NCBI GenBank assembly: GCA_963813555.1
Contig: CAWEZX010000014.1
Location: 1-64,000 of the forward strand
Direction of reading: 5' to 3'
DNA: 64,000 nucleotides
Source of the DNA: Roseiarcus sp963813555
GTDB taxonomy: Bacteria > Pseudomonadota > Alphaproteobacteria > Rhizobiales > Beijerinckiaceae
In this document: in pieces, positions 17,542-26,004 of the stretch
Position numbering within the stretch: position 1 is the first letter of the stretch
Layout: every line of letters starts with the position of its first letter
Program-made: the position numbers and the translations under genes
Notes under the pieces: model-generated
What the model was told of the DNA's origin: nothing
The model's database searches: none
What the model saw: only the letters and a program-made list of their open reading frames with translations

Positions 17542-17934
17542 TTATTGGGGGGCTCTCGGCTTTCGCGGCGGGAGGACGGCGGCTTGAGGGGCAAGCGCCG
17601 CCATGACGGCGATGGAGATCATCCCGACCAGCCAGGAGAGCGATCGAAGCGCATTGATTTTGAGCCAGTAGCACAGCGTGAAGATCACGCGGGTAATGGC
17701 GTAAACGCCGACGGTCACCGCGGCGATCGATGACGATTGGTGCAGGCCCAACGGCATAACGGCGACGGGAGCGTACATCGCGCAGGATTCGAGGTTGTTC
17801 CTCAGCGTGCGGGCGGATCTTCCGACAAAGCCGTCATCGCCCACGTGATTGGCCAGATTACCGGCGTGCTGGCCGATGGCGGATATCCGCACCAATGCCC
17901 CAGCGACGATGATAGATATAGATAGGGTGAGCAT
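17542..17934 (-). CDS. MAPEG family membrane protein
   Basis: A 130-residue integral membrane protein with four hydrophobic segments (about residues 2-22, 50-65, 70-90 and 100-122). The MAPEG hallmark R-x-x-x-N-x-x-E is seen as RTLRNNLESCAMYAPVAV, where glutathione-dependent members bind glutathione. Prokaryotic members are linked to glutathione conjugation or peroxide reduction in the membrane. It is the first gene of the leftward MAPEG-OYE-GST operon and is divergent from the LysR regulator, with operator-like repeats in between. Confidence 0.88.
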   Translation of the reverse strand: MLTLSISIIVAGALVRISAIGQHAGNLANHVGDDGFVGRSARTLRNNLESCAMYAPVAVMPLGLHQSSSIAAVTVGVYAITRVIFTLCYWLKINALRSLSWLVGMISIAVMAALAPQAAVLPPRKPRAPQ

Positions 17935-17971
17935 GTCGATCCTTCGTCCGCTAGTTGGCCCTTAGGGCTCG

Positions 17972-18001
17972 TTCTTGAACGAAGATTGGCTTATTCAAGA
18001 A
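17972..18001. promoter_or_regulatory. Inverted repeat in the MAPEG/lysR divergent promoter
   Basis: Perfect 8-bp arms TTCTTGAA (17972-17979) and TTCAAGAA (17994-18001) with a 14-bp spacer lie between the two divergent starts. The core TTCTTG recurs at 18040 and, reversed, at 18994. Such dyads are typical LysR binding sites. Confidence 0.55.
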
Positions 18002-18038
18002 ATAGCGGTAGTCTGAAAATGTCACTTTCTAAAATGCG

Positions 18039-18050
18039 ATTCTTGTATGA
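18039..18050 (+). promoter_or_regulatory. Operator-like motif ATTCTTGTATGA over the lysR start
   Basis: The 12-mer ATTCTTGTATGA overlaps the lysR start codon. The same 12-mer is found inverted at 18989-19000 just after lysR, before the peroxiredoxin gene. Binding here would repress lysR itself (inference). Confidence 0.5.
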
Positions 18051-18970
18051 ACGACCGATTCACCTCGATGCGGCTCTTCGTTCGCGTCGCACGTAGCGGC
18101 AGTTTCTCGGTCGCGGCGCGGGAGATGGGCATGACGCAGCCGACCGCATCCCGGATCGTCGCGGCGCTCGAGAAGCAGGTCGGCGCGGCGCTACTGACAC
18201 GCAGCACCCGGGCCGTGACCCTCACGGAGGCCGGCGCCGATTATCTGGCCCGTTCCGAAGCGATCCTCGCGGCGCTCGACGAGGCGGATCATGCTGCGCG
18301 CGGTACTGGCGAATTGCGCGGCACGCTGCGGGTGGCGACATCTCCAACCTTCGCCAGCAGAACGATCATGCCGCATCTAGCGCGCTTCGCCGACCAGCAC
18401 CCGAAGCTGCGGATCGAGTTCGCATTGGACGACGCTAGGCATGATCTCATCGGGGATTCGGTCGACGTGGCGGTACGCATCGGCTCTTTGAGCGACAGCA
18501 CCGCGCTGGCCCGCAAGATCGGGACCGTCCGTCGGGTGCTCGCTGCTTCTCCGATCTACCTGTCCAGGGCGGGAACGCCGCTTACGCCCGCCGATCTGAC
18601 CAAGCACACGCTCATCGCGGGACCCGCCGGCCGGAGCTCCGAGGGCTGGTCATTCCGCAAAAACGGAAAGTCCACGTCGATCCGTATTCAGGGGCGCTTC
18701 ATCATCAACGCGACCGAGGCCGCGACCGCGGCCGCGGTCGTAGGACTGGGAATTTATTCCACCGGAGAAAGAAGCATCCGATCCGAATTGCAGTCCGGAG
18801 CCCTCGTCCGGCTGCTTGCGGACTGGGAGATCGGATCTTCCGACATCAACGTGATCCTGCCGGCAGGCCGCGTCGCGAAAGCCTCGGCGCGCGCTTTCGC
18901 GGATTTCATCGCCGCGCGTGTGCGCGGGATCGAGGATGCGGCGCCCGAGGGAGCAAACCGCCGCGCCTGA
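18047..18970 (+). CDS. LysR-family transcriptional regulator
   Basis: A 307-residue LTTR. The N-terminal winged HTH (residues 1-60) has MRLFVRVARSGSFSVAAREM, TQPTASRIVAALEKQVGAAL and TRAVTLTEAGADYL. The LysR-substrate domain (about 90-290) has the PBP2_CrgA-like features FVRGELRGTL-type strand (GELRGTLRVATSPTFASR) and a hinge before SILSDSTALARKI-like sequence. It is flanked by the MAPEG-OYE-GST operon on the left and peroxiredoxin-GST-AKR genes on the right, with shared motifs on both sides. It therefore probably controls the electrophile and peroxide defence genes. The ligand is unknown. Confidence 0.93.
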   Translation: MNDRFTSMRLFVRVARSGSFSVAAREMGMTQPTASRIVAALEKQVGAALLTRSTRAVTLTEAGADYLARSEAILAALDEADHAARGTGELRGTLRVATSPTFASRTIMPHLARFADQHPKLRIEFALDDARHDLIGDSVDVAVRIGSLSDSTALARKIGTVRRVLAASPIYLSRAGTPLTPADLTKHTLIAGPAGRSSEGWSFRKNGKSTSIRIQGRFIINATEAATAAAVVGLGIYSTGERSIRSELQSGALVRLLADWEIGSSDINVILPAGRVAKASARAFADFIAARVRGIEDAAPEGANRRA

Positions 18971-18988
18971 AGCTGCCCGCCGCATAGC

Positions 18989-19006
18989 TCATACAAGAAT
19001 TGTATT
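18989..19006 (-). promoter_or_regulatory. Operator-like palindrome upstream of the peroxiredoxin gene
   Basis: TCATACAAGAATTGTATT contains the dyad ATACAA-GAA-TTGTAT and the exact reverse complement of the 12-mer at the lysR start. It lies about 90 bp before the peroxiredoxin ATG, a suitable place for LysR activation. Confidence 0.5.
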
Positions 19007-19095
19007 TATGAAAGTCAGTTCCTCAGTCTTCTGCCTCAGGAATTGAAAGGGCATGTTGTCTCGAACCCCCGCAGTGGGGGGCATGGAGAGTTTAC

Positions 19096-19768
19096 ATGCG
19101 TCTGCAGGACATATTGGACGCCTTCACCGCGAACGCGGTCGCCAAAGGAAGGCTCTCGCAAGCGATTGTTGCGAAGTTCGCGAAGGGCACGAAGGACCTG
19201 ATCGAAAGCGGCCAGGCGGAGCGAGCGGTGAAGGCAGGCGACACGGCGCCCCATGTTCAGCTTGCCCGACGCGGAGGGAGCCACCTTCGACTCCCGCAGC
19301 CAGTTGGCCCGGGGGCCGCTCCTGGTCACCTTCTACCGCGGCGTCTGGTGTCCCTACTGCAACCTGGACCTTCAGGCGCTGGAAGCCGCGCGAGGCGAGA
19401 TCGAATCCCGCGGCGCCTCCATGGTCGCGCTTTCGATGCAAACGGCCTCGAACAGCCGCAAGTCCCAACGCGACAATCATCTGGGCTTTCCGATCCTGGT
19501 GGATTTTGAAGGGGCGGTGGCCAACCGGTTCGGTCTTCGCTTCAAGCTCGCGCACGAACTCGTGGACGTTTACAAGCAGTTTGGCAACGACCTCGCGCAG
19601 ATCAGCGGCGAGCCGTCCTGGACGCTGCCAATGCCGGCCCGCTACGTGATCGATCAAGACGGCGTGGTGGCCTACGCGGAAGTCAACCCCGACTACACCA
19701 AGCGGCCTGATCCATCGGACCTGTTCCCGGTGCTGGACAGCCTCGAAGCCGCCCGCGCCGCCGCGTGA
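19096..19768 (+). pseudogene. Peroxiredoxin-like AhpC/TSA protein, frameshifted by one C
   Basis: The N-terminus begins at ATG 19096 (MRLQDILDAFTANAVAKG, LIESGQAERAVKAGDTAP). A run of four C at 19249-19252, where three are expected, shifts the frame. The remainder reads MFSLPDAEGATFDSRSQL, YRGVWCPYCNLDLQALE, QTASNSRKSQRDNHLGFPIL and PARYVIDQDGVVAYAEVNPD, to the stop at 19768. C-P-Y-C is the redox centre. The full protein of about 223 residues would reduce hydroperoxides. The C-run makes an indel artefact or phase variation possible. A GST gene follows at once. Confidence 0.82.
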
Positions 19769-19821
19769 CCACATCTTGGCTCGAAGCCCGTCTTCAACAC
19801 CCAATCCAGGCGGCGGCACCC

Positions 19822-20523
19822 ATGATCGACTATCATTATTGGACCACGCCGAACGGCCACAAGGTCGCGATATTTCTCGAAGAATCGGGCCTGGAATATC
19901 GCATCGCCCAGGTCAACCTGAGCGAGAATAAGCAGTTCGAGGAAGATTTTCTTCGCATTTCGCCCAACAATAAGATCCCCGCCATCGTCGATCACGCGCC
20001 TCAAGATGGCGGAGCGCCGATCGCGATCTTCGAATCGGGGGCGATCCTGATTTATTTGGCCGACAAGATCGGCAAATTCATCCCGAAGGATGCGCGAGTC
20101 CGGATCGAGGTGATGCAGTGGCTGTTCTGGCAGGTCGGCGGCCTAGGGCCGATGGCGGGCCAGCAGGTCTTCTTCCGCCGCGCGGCGCCCGAACCCGTTC
20201 CCTACGCGATCGAACGCTACACCAACGAAACAAAGCGTCTGTTCGGCGTTGTGAACAAGCGCCTTGCTGATCGCCCGTTTCTAGCCGGGGACGAATACAC
20301 CATCGCCGACATGGCGGCCTATCCGTGGGCGGCCCCGTACAACCTGCTCAGCCAGGAGATAGACGATTTTCCTCACGTCGAGCGCTGGCTCGACGCGATT
20401 GCAGGTCGTCCCGCAACCCAACGAGCCTACGCTCTCGCCAAGCAAATCAACCCGAACGCACCGCAGCCCCCAGTGCCGCGGTCGGCCAAGACGCGGCCAA
20501 TCCTCGATCCGGCATCGGTCTGA
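19822..20523 (+). CDS. Glutathione S-transferase (YghU/YfcG-like)
   Basis: A 233-residue GST. The N-terminal thioredoxin fold has YHYWTTPNGHKVAIFLEE, SPNNKIPAIVDH and FESGAILIYLADKIGKF. The helical domain has FLAGDEYTIADMAAYPWAAP. It is related to, but distinct from, the GST at 15651 (same T-P-N-G active-site element, different C-terminus). Start ATG 19822 is chosen because homology begins there; a GTG overlapping the peroxiredoxin stop at 19765 would add 19 residues. Probably co-transcribed with the peroxiredoxin and glutathione-dependent. Confidence 0.93.
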   Translation: MIDYHYWTTPNGHKVAIFLEESGLEYRIAQVNLSENKQFEEDFLRISPNNKIPAIVDHAPQDGGAPIAIFESGAILIYLADKIGKFIPKDARVRIEVMQWLFWQVGGLGPMAGQQVFFRRAAPEPVPYAIERYTNETKRLFGVVNKRLADRPFLAGDEYTIADMAAYPWAAPYNLLSQEIDDFPHVERWLDAIAGRPATQRAYALAKQINPNAPQPPVPRSAKTRPILDPASV

Positions 20524-20642
20524 TCGTCGCCGTTGACTCCGAAATCGGCCTGCCTTCGAAGTCGGGCGTCACGAAAGAATTGGGCCGAGTGCGCGCCAGC
20601 CTCTCATGGCGCGCCGAATGAGACTTTCTGGGAGTGGCACGC

Positions 20643-21638
20643 ATGAAGCATCGGAAATTCGGTCGGACAGGAATCAGCGTGTCGAGCCTGAGTCTCGGCA
20701 CTGCGACGTTCGGAAGGCAGACAGACGAGGGCGCCTCGGTTGCGATCCTCGACAAGGCCGCGGAAGCCGGAGTTGATTTTATCGACAGTTCCGATTTCTA
20801 TCCGATGAACGCGTCCCCGGACGAGATGGGGCGAAGCGAGGAAATCCTCGGCCGGTGGCTCAAGGGAAAACGCCGCCGCTTCATCATTGCCACCAAGGCT
20901 GGAGCCCCTGTCGGCCCGTCGAATTGGGATCAGGGCGCATCGCGCAAGCATCTGCTCGATGCGATCGATGGGTCGCTGAGACGGCTCGGCACCGACTATG
21001 TCGATCTCTACTCGCTTCATCTCGACGATCCGGCAACTCCTCTCGATGAAAGCCTAGAAGCGCTCGACCAGATCGTGCGTTCAGGCAAGGCGCGCTATGT
21101 CGGGGTCTCGAACTTCCTGGCCTACCGCCTCGCCCGGGCGATCGGGCGCCAGGAGACGTTCAGGCTTGCCCGTTTCGTCTGCGTTCAGCCGCGCTACAAT
21201 CTCGTATTCCGCGAGATTGAGCGCGAGCTGTTGCCGCTCTGCGAAGAGGAGGGCGTCGCGGTCACGCCCTTCAACCCGCTCGCAGGCGGCCTACTAACGG
21301 GCAAGTATCGAAAAGAAGAAACGCCAAGCGAGGGACGCTTTTCCGCCACCAATGGCCAGTTCGGCAAGATCTATCAAGCGCGCTACTGGCAGGAGCGCGA
21401 GTTCGAGGCGATCGGCCGGATCGAGGCTATCGCCCGTGAGCGCAACATGGCATTGCCCACTCTCGCGGTGAGCTGGCTGATGGCGAATCCCCTCGTGACG
21501 TCGGTCGTTCTCGGTGCGAGCCGGCCCGAGCAGCTCGATCTGACGCTGGCGTCCAGCGACGTCGAGCTGGACGCGGAAACCCTGGCGCTGCTAGACGATG
21601 CGACGCGCGAATTTCGACGGGGCGATGCCGGCCGCTAG
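20643..21638 (+). CDS. Aldo/keto reductase
   Basis: A 331-residue NADPH-dependent (beta/alpha)8 reductase of aldehydes and ketones. The catalytic tetrad is visible: Asp and Tyr in FIDSSDFYPMN, Lys in IIATKAGAPVG, and His in LYSLHLDDP. The cofactor-binding C-terminal part is SWLMANPLVTSVVLGASRPE. The start ATG 20643 follows GGGAG. It lies 119 bp after the GST gene and closes the rightward arm of the LysR-centred detoxification region. Confidence 0.94.
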   Translation: MKHRKFGRTGISVSSLSLGTATFGRQTDEGASVAILDKAAEAGVDFIDSSDFYPMNASPDEMGRSEEILGRWLKGKRRRFIIATKAGAPVGPSNWDQGASRKHLLDAIDGSLRRLGTDYVDLYSLHLDDPATPLDESLEALDQIVRSGKARYVGVSNFLAYRLARAIGRQETFRLARFVCVQPRYNLVFREIERELLPLCEEEGVAVTPFNPLAGGLLTGKYRKEETPSEGRFSATNGQFGKIYQARYWQEREFEAIGRIEAIARERNMALPTLAVSWLMANPLVTSVVLGASRPEQLDLTLASSDVELDAETLALLDDATREFRRGDAGR

Positions 21639-21649
21639 GGATCGCTTAT

Positions 21650-21869
21650 AACATACCCTCATCTTCGCATTCAGCGCCGCCGCCGCACGGCTCACCGGCG
21701 GGCGCAGCCGACTGACGTCATTCGTCGCCGCCAGTAGTTTCGCGATGTCGACCCCGGTTTTGATCCCCATGCCCCCAAGCATGTAGACCACATCCTCGGT
21801 CGCGACATCGCCGGTCGCACCCGGCGCATACGGACAACCGCCGAGCCCGCCGGCCGCGCAATCGATCAA
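21650..21869 (-). pseudogene. Hydroxymethylglutaryl-CoA lyase C-terminal remnant
   Basis: About 60 residues resemble the end of HMG-CoA lyase: CAAGGLGGCPYAPGATGDVA, TEDVVYMLGGMGIKTGVDI and SRAAAALNAK. The G-x-G-G-C-P-Y-A-P-G block holds the catalytic cysteine of the family. The rest of the TIM barrel is missing. It is truncated upstream at an octamer repeat (CGATCAAT) near 21863. Confidence 0.75.
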
Positions 21870-21884
21870 TCGATCAATCGATCA
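21863..21884. repeat. Short tandem repeat CGATCAAT
   Basis: Two full copies and one six-base copy of CGATCAAT lie exactly where the HMG-CoA lyase remnant ends. This may mark a slippage or deletion site. Confidence 0.7.
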
Positions 21885-22099
21885 CATGGACGCCCTCCTT
21901 CATGCCGGCATGGTGGTTTGCCAGCGCCACCCGCCGCCCGCGAGGTTGTGATAATCACGCATAGGCGCGGACAAGCGGACAGGGAGGCGACGGAGCCCGA
22001 AAATTCATTCTGGCCTCCCTGGTTCGCGCGCAACCTCGCTTCGCGGGCCTGCGATCCGCGCGAGACAGCGACAGATACACGAGTCGACACCCGAAATCA

Positions 22100-22129
22100 G
22101 CACCCAAAATCAGCCCGGAAGTTGGGTGC
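22100..22129. repeat. Hairpin at the presumed IS91-type element terminus
   Basis: Perfect 8-bp arms GCACCCAA (22100-22107) and TTGGGTGC (22122-22129) lie about 510 bp beyond the transposase stop. IS91-family elements end in such hairpins at the rolling-circle initiation or termination site. Which end this is was not established. Confidence 0.45.
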
Positions 22130-22641
22130 AGGAGCTTCTCGCAAAGATGTTGCGTCGGTGACAGTCTGCCGCCGAGCGCACCCGAACAAACGTCAGGGTT
22201 ACTCTCGGCGATAAAACGACGTCCCCCGAATGTCCGCTTGCCCCATTGCGGCGTTCGGTTGGGGGTTTCGGTCGATGCCTGCTTTGGTGAAGGGTTTCGG
22301 ACGCCGGCCCGCTGCGGACGGTCGTGCGGGATCGGGGGCCGGCGTTCGAAAGCCTCCCAAGGAGGAAACCGCGGGGAGGACGGGGCCGTTTGGCGAGCGC
22401 GACTATGGGGATTTGAGGATCGCGGACGGCTGGCGAGCGAGGCGTCGGCAGCCGGCGGCGTTCAATGTTTTCAGCGGAAGCGGCGACGGCGGACGTTTTC
22501 CGAGGCGACGATGCGCGGGAGCGAGGCGTTGGCATCGGTCGAAGGAGGATTGGCGACCTCGCTCGGGCATGGCGCTCGTGTTCCTGCGCGCGGCTGGAGG
22601 CGGAGGCGATCGACGGTGCGAGGCGGGGTGCGTGGCGACGG

Positions 22642-23850
22642 TCATGAGGTGTCGATCCTGATCCGGCTCGGGGATGGCGATCGCACGGGGCGCGGGCCTT
22701 CGAAGGTCTCGACGACGATCATCTGGCCGCCGCAGCACGGGCAGCTGCGGAAGGACGAAGCTGGTTCAGCGTCGCCGTCGGCGTCGGCGGCCGCGCTCTC
22801 GGGCGAAACCTTGGATGGGGCGAGCAATTGTCGGGCGCGCTCGATGTTCTGGGCGCGAACCGCGCCGGCGAACAGGCCGTAATGTCGGATGCGGTGGAAG
22901 CCGCTCGGCAACACGTGCAGGAGAAAGCGGCGGATGAACTCGGCGGCGTCGAATCTCATGGTCTTCATCCGGTCGCGGCCTTTGATCCGGTAGTCCTTCC
23001 ACTTGAAGGCGACGACCTTGTCGTCGAGCGCGATGAGCCGGGAGTTCGAGATCGCGACGCGATGGGTGTAGCGCGACAGGTAGGCGAGCACGGCCTGCGG
23101 GCCGGCGAACGGCCGCTTGGCGTAGACCACCCATTCGGATCGGCGAAGCGGTGCGAGCGCGGCGTCGAAGGCGCTCTTCTCGCCGAGGGGCGCGAGGTCG
23201 CCGAGGAAGACGAGGCGGCCGGTCGTATGCAGGGCCGTGAGCCCTTCGAGGAAGAGCCGGCGGAAGAGACGCGACAGCACGCGCACGGGCAGGAAGAAGC
23301 CGGGCTTGCAGGCGATCCAGCGCGAACCGTCCGGCGACAGGCCGCCGCCGGGAACGATGACGTGGACGTGCGGATGGTGGGTCAGCGCCGAGCCCCAGGT
23401 GTGCAGCACGGCGGTCAGGCCGATGCGCGCGCCCAGATGCTTCGGGTCGGCGGCGATCGTGGTCAGCGTCTCGGCTGCGGTTCTGAACAGGAGATCGTAG
23501 ACGGCCGCCTTGTTCTGGAACGCGACGGCGCCGATTGCGGCCGGCAGGGTGAAGACGACGTGATAGTAGGGAACCGGCAGGAGCTCCGCCTCGCGGTCTT
23601 CGAGCCACTTCCGCGCCGCGGCCGCCTGGCACTTCGGGCAGTGACGATTCCGGCAGGAGTTGTATGCGACGCGCTCGTGCGCGCAGTCCTCGCAGCGCTC
23701 GACGTGGCCGCCGAGCGCGGCTGTGCGACAGGTCTCGATCGCCGACATGACCTTCAACTGGGCGAGGCTCACGTGCCTGGTGTTGGCCTTTCGCCACGCC
23801 GCCCCGTGGGCGCGAAAGATGTCGGCGACCTCGAGGGGAGGCCGCGCCAC
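22642..23850 (-). CDS. IS91-family transposase (Y2/Rep-like)
   Basis: A 402-residue HUH-type transposase. The N-terminal zinc-binding region has CEDCAHERVAYNSCRNRHCPKC. The metal-binding HUH motif is HHPHVHVIVPGGGLS, and the catalytic Tyr lies in AYLSRYTHRVAIS. A C-terminal C-P-C-C-G-G knuckle follows. Such enzymes move single-stranded copies by rolling-circle transposition. The frame is complete. It lies just downstream of the tyrosine recombinase gene. Confidence 0.95.
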   Translation of the reverse strand: MARPPLEVADIFRAHGAAWRKANTRHVSLAQLKVMSAIETCRTAALGGHVERCEDCAHERVAYNSCRNRHCPKCQAAAARKWLEDREAELLPVPYYHVVFTLPAAIGAVAFQNKAAVYDLLFRTAAETLTTIAADPKHLGARIGLTAVLHTWGSALTHHPHVHVIVPGGGLSPDGSRWIACKPGFFLPVRVLSRLFRRLFLEGLTALHTTGRLVFLGDLAPLGEKSAFDAALAPLRRSEWVVYAKRPFAGPQAVLAYLSRYTHRVAISNSRLIALDDKVVAFKWKDYRIKGRDRMKTMRFDAAEFIRRFLLHVLPSGFHRIRHYGLFAGAVRAQNIERARQLLAPSKVSPESAAADADGDAEPASSFRSCPCCGGQMIVVETFEGPRPVRSPSPSRIRIDTS

Positions 23851-23860
23851 GCGACCGTAG

Positions 23861-24736
23861 TCAGGCGGGCGGCGTTCGCTTCGTCAGCTTGATGTCCAGC
23901 CGGTCCAGCGGACTCTTGATGTCGCGGACCGTGTTGACGGCGACGCGGGTGTAGAGCGCGGTCGTCTCGAGCTTCGCGTGCCCCAACAACACCTGGATCA
24001 CGCGAATATCGACGCCCTGTTCGAGCAGGTGGGTCGCAAAGCTGTGCCGCAGCGTATGCGGAGAAACGCGCTTGGAGATTCCAGCCAGGTCTTTGGCGGC
24101 GGTGACGGCGCGGTTGAGCTGCCGCTCAGTCACCGGATTGATCGGGTTCTGGCCGGGAAAGAGCCAGACCTGCGGCCGCGCCGCCTTCCACCATTCACGC
24201 AGGAGCTGGAGCAGTTGGGGCGACAGCATCACATCGCGATCCCGCTGTCCCTTGCCCTGCTCGACCCTGAGCATCATGCGCCCACTGTCGATGTCGGACA
24301 CCTTCAGGTGCGCGACCTCAGACACCCGGAGGCCTGCGCCGTAGGCGACACTGAGCGCGGCCTTGTACTTGAGGCTCGGCGCGGCCTGGAGGAGACGCGC
24401 CACCTCCTCCTGGCTCAGGACGACCGGCGCCTTGCGCGGCTTGGTCACGGTCCTCAGAGGACGAACGAGATCGGGCTTTTCGAGCGTCACGGTGAAAAAG
24501 AACCGCAGCGCGGCGATGGCGGCGTTGATCGTTCCAGGGCTGGCCTGCTGCTGCGCCATATGCAGTTGATAGCGGCGAAGATCCTCGCTCGTCGCCTTAT
24601 CCGGCGATCGGCCGAGGAAGGCTGCAAACTTCCTCACAGTGCGAACGTAGTCCCTCTTCGTGTCTTCGCTGAACCGGCGCGCCGTGATGTCGTCGATCAG
24701 GCGCTGACGCAGCGGACTGACGGGCTTCTTGGACAT
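23861..24736 (-). CDS. Tyrosine recombinase/integrase (XerC/D-like) of the IS91-type element
   Basis: A 291-residue site-specific recombinase. The SAM-like N-terminal domain (residues 10-95) has RFSEDTKRDYVRTVRKFAAF. The catalytic domain shows the first Arg in GAGLRVSEVAHLKV, H-x-x-R in SPHTLRHSFATHLL, the second His in LLGHAKLETT and the nucleophile in ALYTRVAV. Start ATG 24736. Pairing with an IS91 transposase recurs in alphaproteobacterial elements, probably to resolve transposition intermediates (inference). Confidence 0.94.
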   Translation of the reverse strand: MSKKPVSPLRQRLIDDITARRFSEDTKRDYVRTVRKFAAFLGRSPDKATSEDLRRYQLHMAQQQASPGTINAAIAALRFFFTVTLEKPDLVRPLRTVTKPRKAPVVLSQEEVARLLQAAPSLKYKAALSVAYGAGLRVSEVAHLKVSDIDSGRMMLRVEQGKGQRDRDVMLSPQLLQLLREWWKAARPQVWLFPGQNPINPVTERQLNRAVTAAKDLAGISKRVSPHTLRHSFATHLLEQGVDIRVIQVLLGHAKLETTALYTRVAVNTVRDIKSPLDRLDIKLTKRTPPA

Positions 24737-24867
24737 GGAAAGCTCCTGTCTCGCATGGGGTTGAACCCCACGATCTTGAGACAGGCATTGGCCTTCACGT
24801 CGGCCGACCCCGGCCTTTCGACTTCTCCCGCTACCTCTCGCCGCCCCTACCGCGCGAGCGGTTTAGT

Positions 24868-25040
24868 CCTCGGTCGGACCTTTGCCGTTCGCGGGCGATG
24901 CTGGACGGCCGGTGTTCGGCCCAATCCTTCCGTCCCCGCCGCCTCCAGGTGAACGGGGGATCGCGCGGATCCGCTGCAGCGCACGCCGCTGATAGTGGGG
25001 ACTATGACTTTCCCACTATTTTTTGTCCAAGCTTGCGCTT
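24868..25040. repeat. Dispersed repeat, copy 1
   Basis: This segment resembles 31808-31985 in the same orientation. Shared blocks are CCTTTGCCGTTC.CGGGCGATGCTGG, CCCAATCCT, AGTGGGG.ACTATGACTTTC and TTTTTTGTCCAAGCTTGCGCTT. No family is recognised. It ends in a terminator-like hairpin. It may be a mobile non-coding unit or the end of an unrecognised element. Confidence 0.7.
24993..25024 (+). terminator. Rho-independent terminator within the repeat
   Basis: TAGTGGG, loop GACTATGACTTT, CCCACTA, then TTTTTT. Stem and T-run fit a plus-strand terminator. In the other repeat copy the stem is weaker but the T-run is kept. Confidence 0.65.
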
Positions 25041-25275
25041 CGGCCAATGGTCGCGCTGGACGTAGCTGCGCAAAGCGGCGTCGTGTTCAGACTTTACAGC
25101 CTTTCACGCAGCCGCTGCCTGGCTGCCCTGCCACGGCGCGTCCAGATCCATCCGACGAGCCGCCTCCACCAGGGCTTGTCGTGTTCACCCGGCAGCGCAG
25201 CATATGGGACCATCTTTTCGACTTTTGCTCGCTCAGCGGCGGGTTCGGCGACTTGAGCGTTCCGTTCCGCCAAGT

Positions 25276-25614
25276 TTACCCCGGCCTCTCGTCCCGGTCC
25301 TGACGTAGTTCATAACTTGTTGGCCCCTCGGCTGGCAGTAAGGGAAGGCCCTTGAGCTCCGCCTCGACCGCTTCCGACGTGGCGGTCGTTTCGGGAGATT
25401 CCGAAGCCTCCACAGAGGCCGCCGTATCTTCTGCCGTGTGACGTTGGTCGACCTGTTTCGTCTCGAAGACGGCAAACAGGTCGTCGGGGTCGATTGCGAA
25501 GCCGCCGTCGTTAGTCTTCTTCGCCGAGAGCGCGCCTGCCTGGATGGCGCGCCAGATGTCGACCTTGCTCGTTCCAGTCCGTTCCACCGCTTCCTGCAGG
25601 CTCAAAACTGTCAT
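25276..25614 (-). CDS. Small HTH-domain protein, plasmid/mobile-element type
   Basis: A 112-residue protein. The N-terminal ~50 residues form an excisionase-like helix-turn-helix (LSLQEAVERTGTSKVDIW, AIQAGALSAKK, AIDPDDLFAVFE). The middle is acidic and rich in Thr, Ser and Glu. The end (LKGLPLLPAEGPTSYELRQD) looks frame-damaged compared with longer relatives, which continue into a coiled coil. Probably a remnant of a plasmid or island maintenance or regulatory gene. Its ATG lies at 25614. Confidence 0.6.
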   Translation of the reverse strand: MTVLSLQEAVERTGTSKVDIWRAIQAGALSAKKTNDGGFAIDPDDLFAVFETKQVDQRHTAEDTAASVEASESPETTATSEAVEAELKGLPLLPAEGPTSYELRQDRDERPG

Positions 25615-26004
25615 CGCGACCTGCCCCCATAGGAGTTAATGGAGAAGGGTTCGCGCCGCACAATTAACGCAGGGTTAAGGCCTCGCCCACCGACGGAAGA
25701 CGGGGACTGGCTGGCGGTCGCGACCTCGCTTTCGGCAGACATCTTTGTGCGAGCCGCGCCCCGCATGGTGAAAAAAGCCGGCCGTCCCAGGTTTCAGCTT
25801 GATAAACGGAACGTTAACCATAAGCGCCGAGACTCGATCATCACACGGATCGGTTGCTCGGGCGGCGCTGCCAAGTTGGGCTGAAGCGGGTTGCGCGGCG
25901 AAGGACAATAGCAAACCGGAACAGCAGCTAGTGTGGCTGAGAAGGTTGCTGGTCAATCCGCTCATTCAACCGCAGAGGCCGACGCCCAACGAGAGAAGCA
26001 GGAA
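25615..26004. other. Gene-free leader of ftsZ2
   Basis: No coding frame with family similarity is seen. The stretch is less GC-rich around 25800 than its neighbours and probably contains the promoter for the ftsZ paralogue. Confidence 0.4.

Larger units (their letters stand above)
22100..24770 (-). mobile_element. IS91-family rolling-circle element with tyrosine recombinase
   Basis: Transposase and tyrosine-recombinase genes lie on one strand, 10 bp apart, as in several Rhizobiales IS91-type elements. The left border is placed at the hairpin at 22100. The right border is uncertain and could extend into the repeat at 24.87-25.04 kb. Between 22130 and 22641 no gene is apparent; the long open frames there are arginine- and proline-rich and look like by-products of high GC. 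Confidence 0.65.

Noticed and set aside
22230..22882. Plus-strand frames around the IS91 transposase end
   Set aside because: Arg/Gly/Ala-rich translation with no family pattern; partly antisense to the transposase.
24750..25040. Right border of the IS91-type element at the CAAG of GTCCAAGCTTG
   Set aside because: The same sequence occurs in the second repeat copy at 31.9 kb, which has no IS91 genes, so it cannot be taken as the element end.
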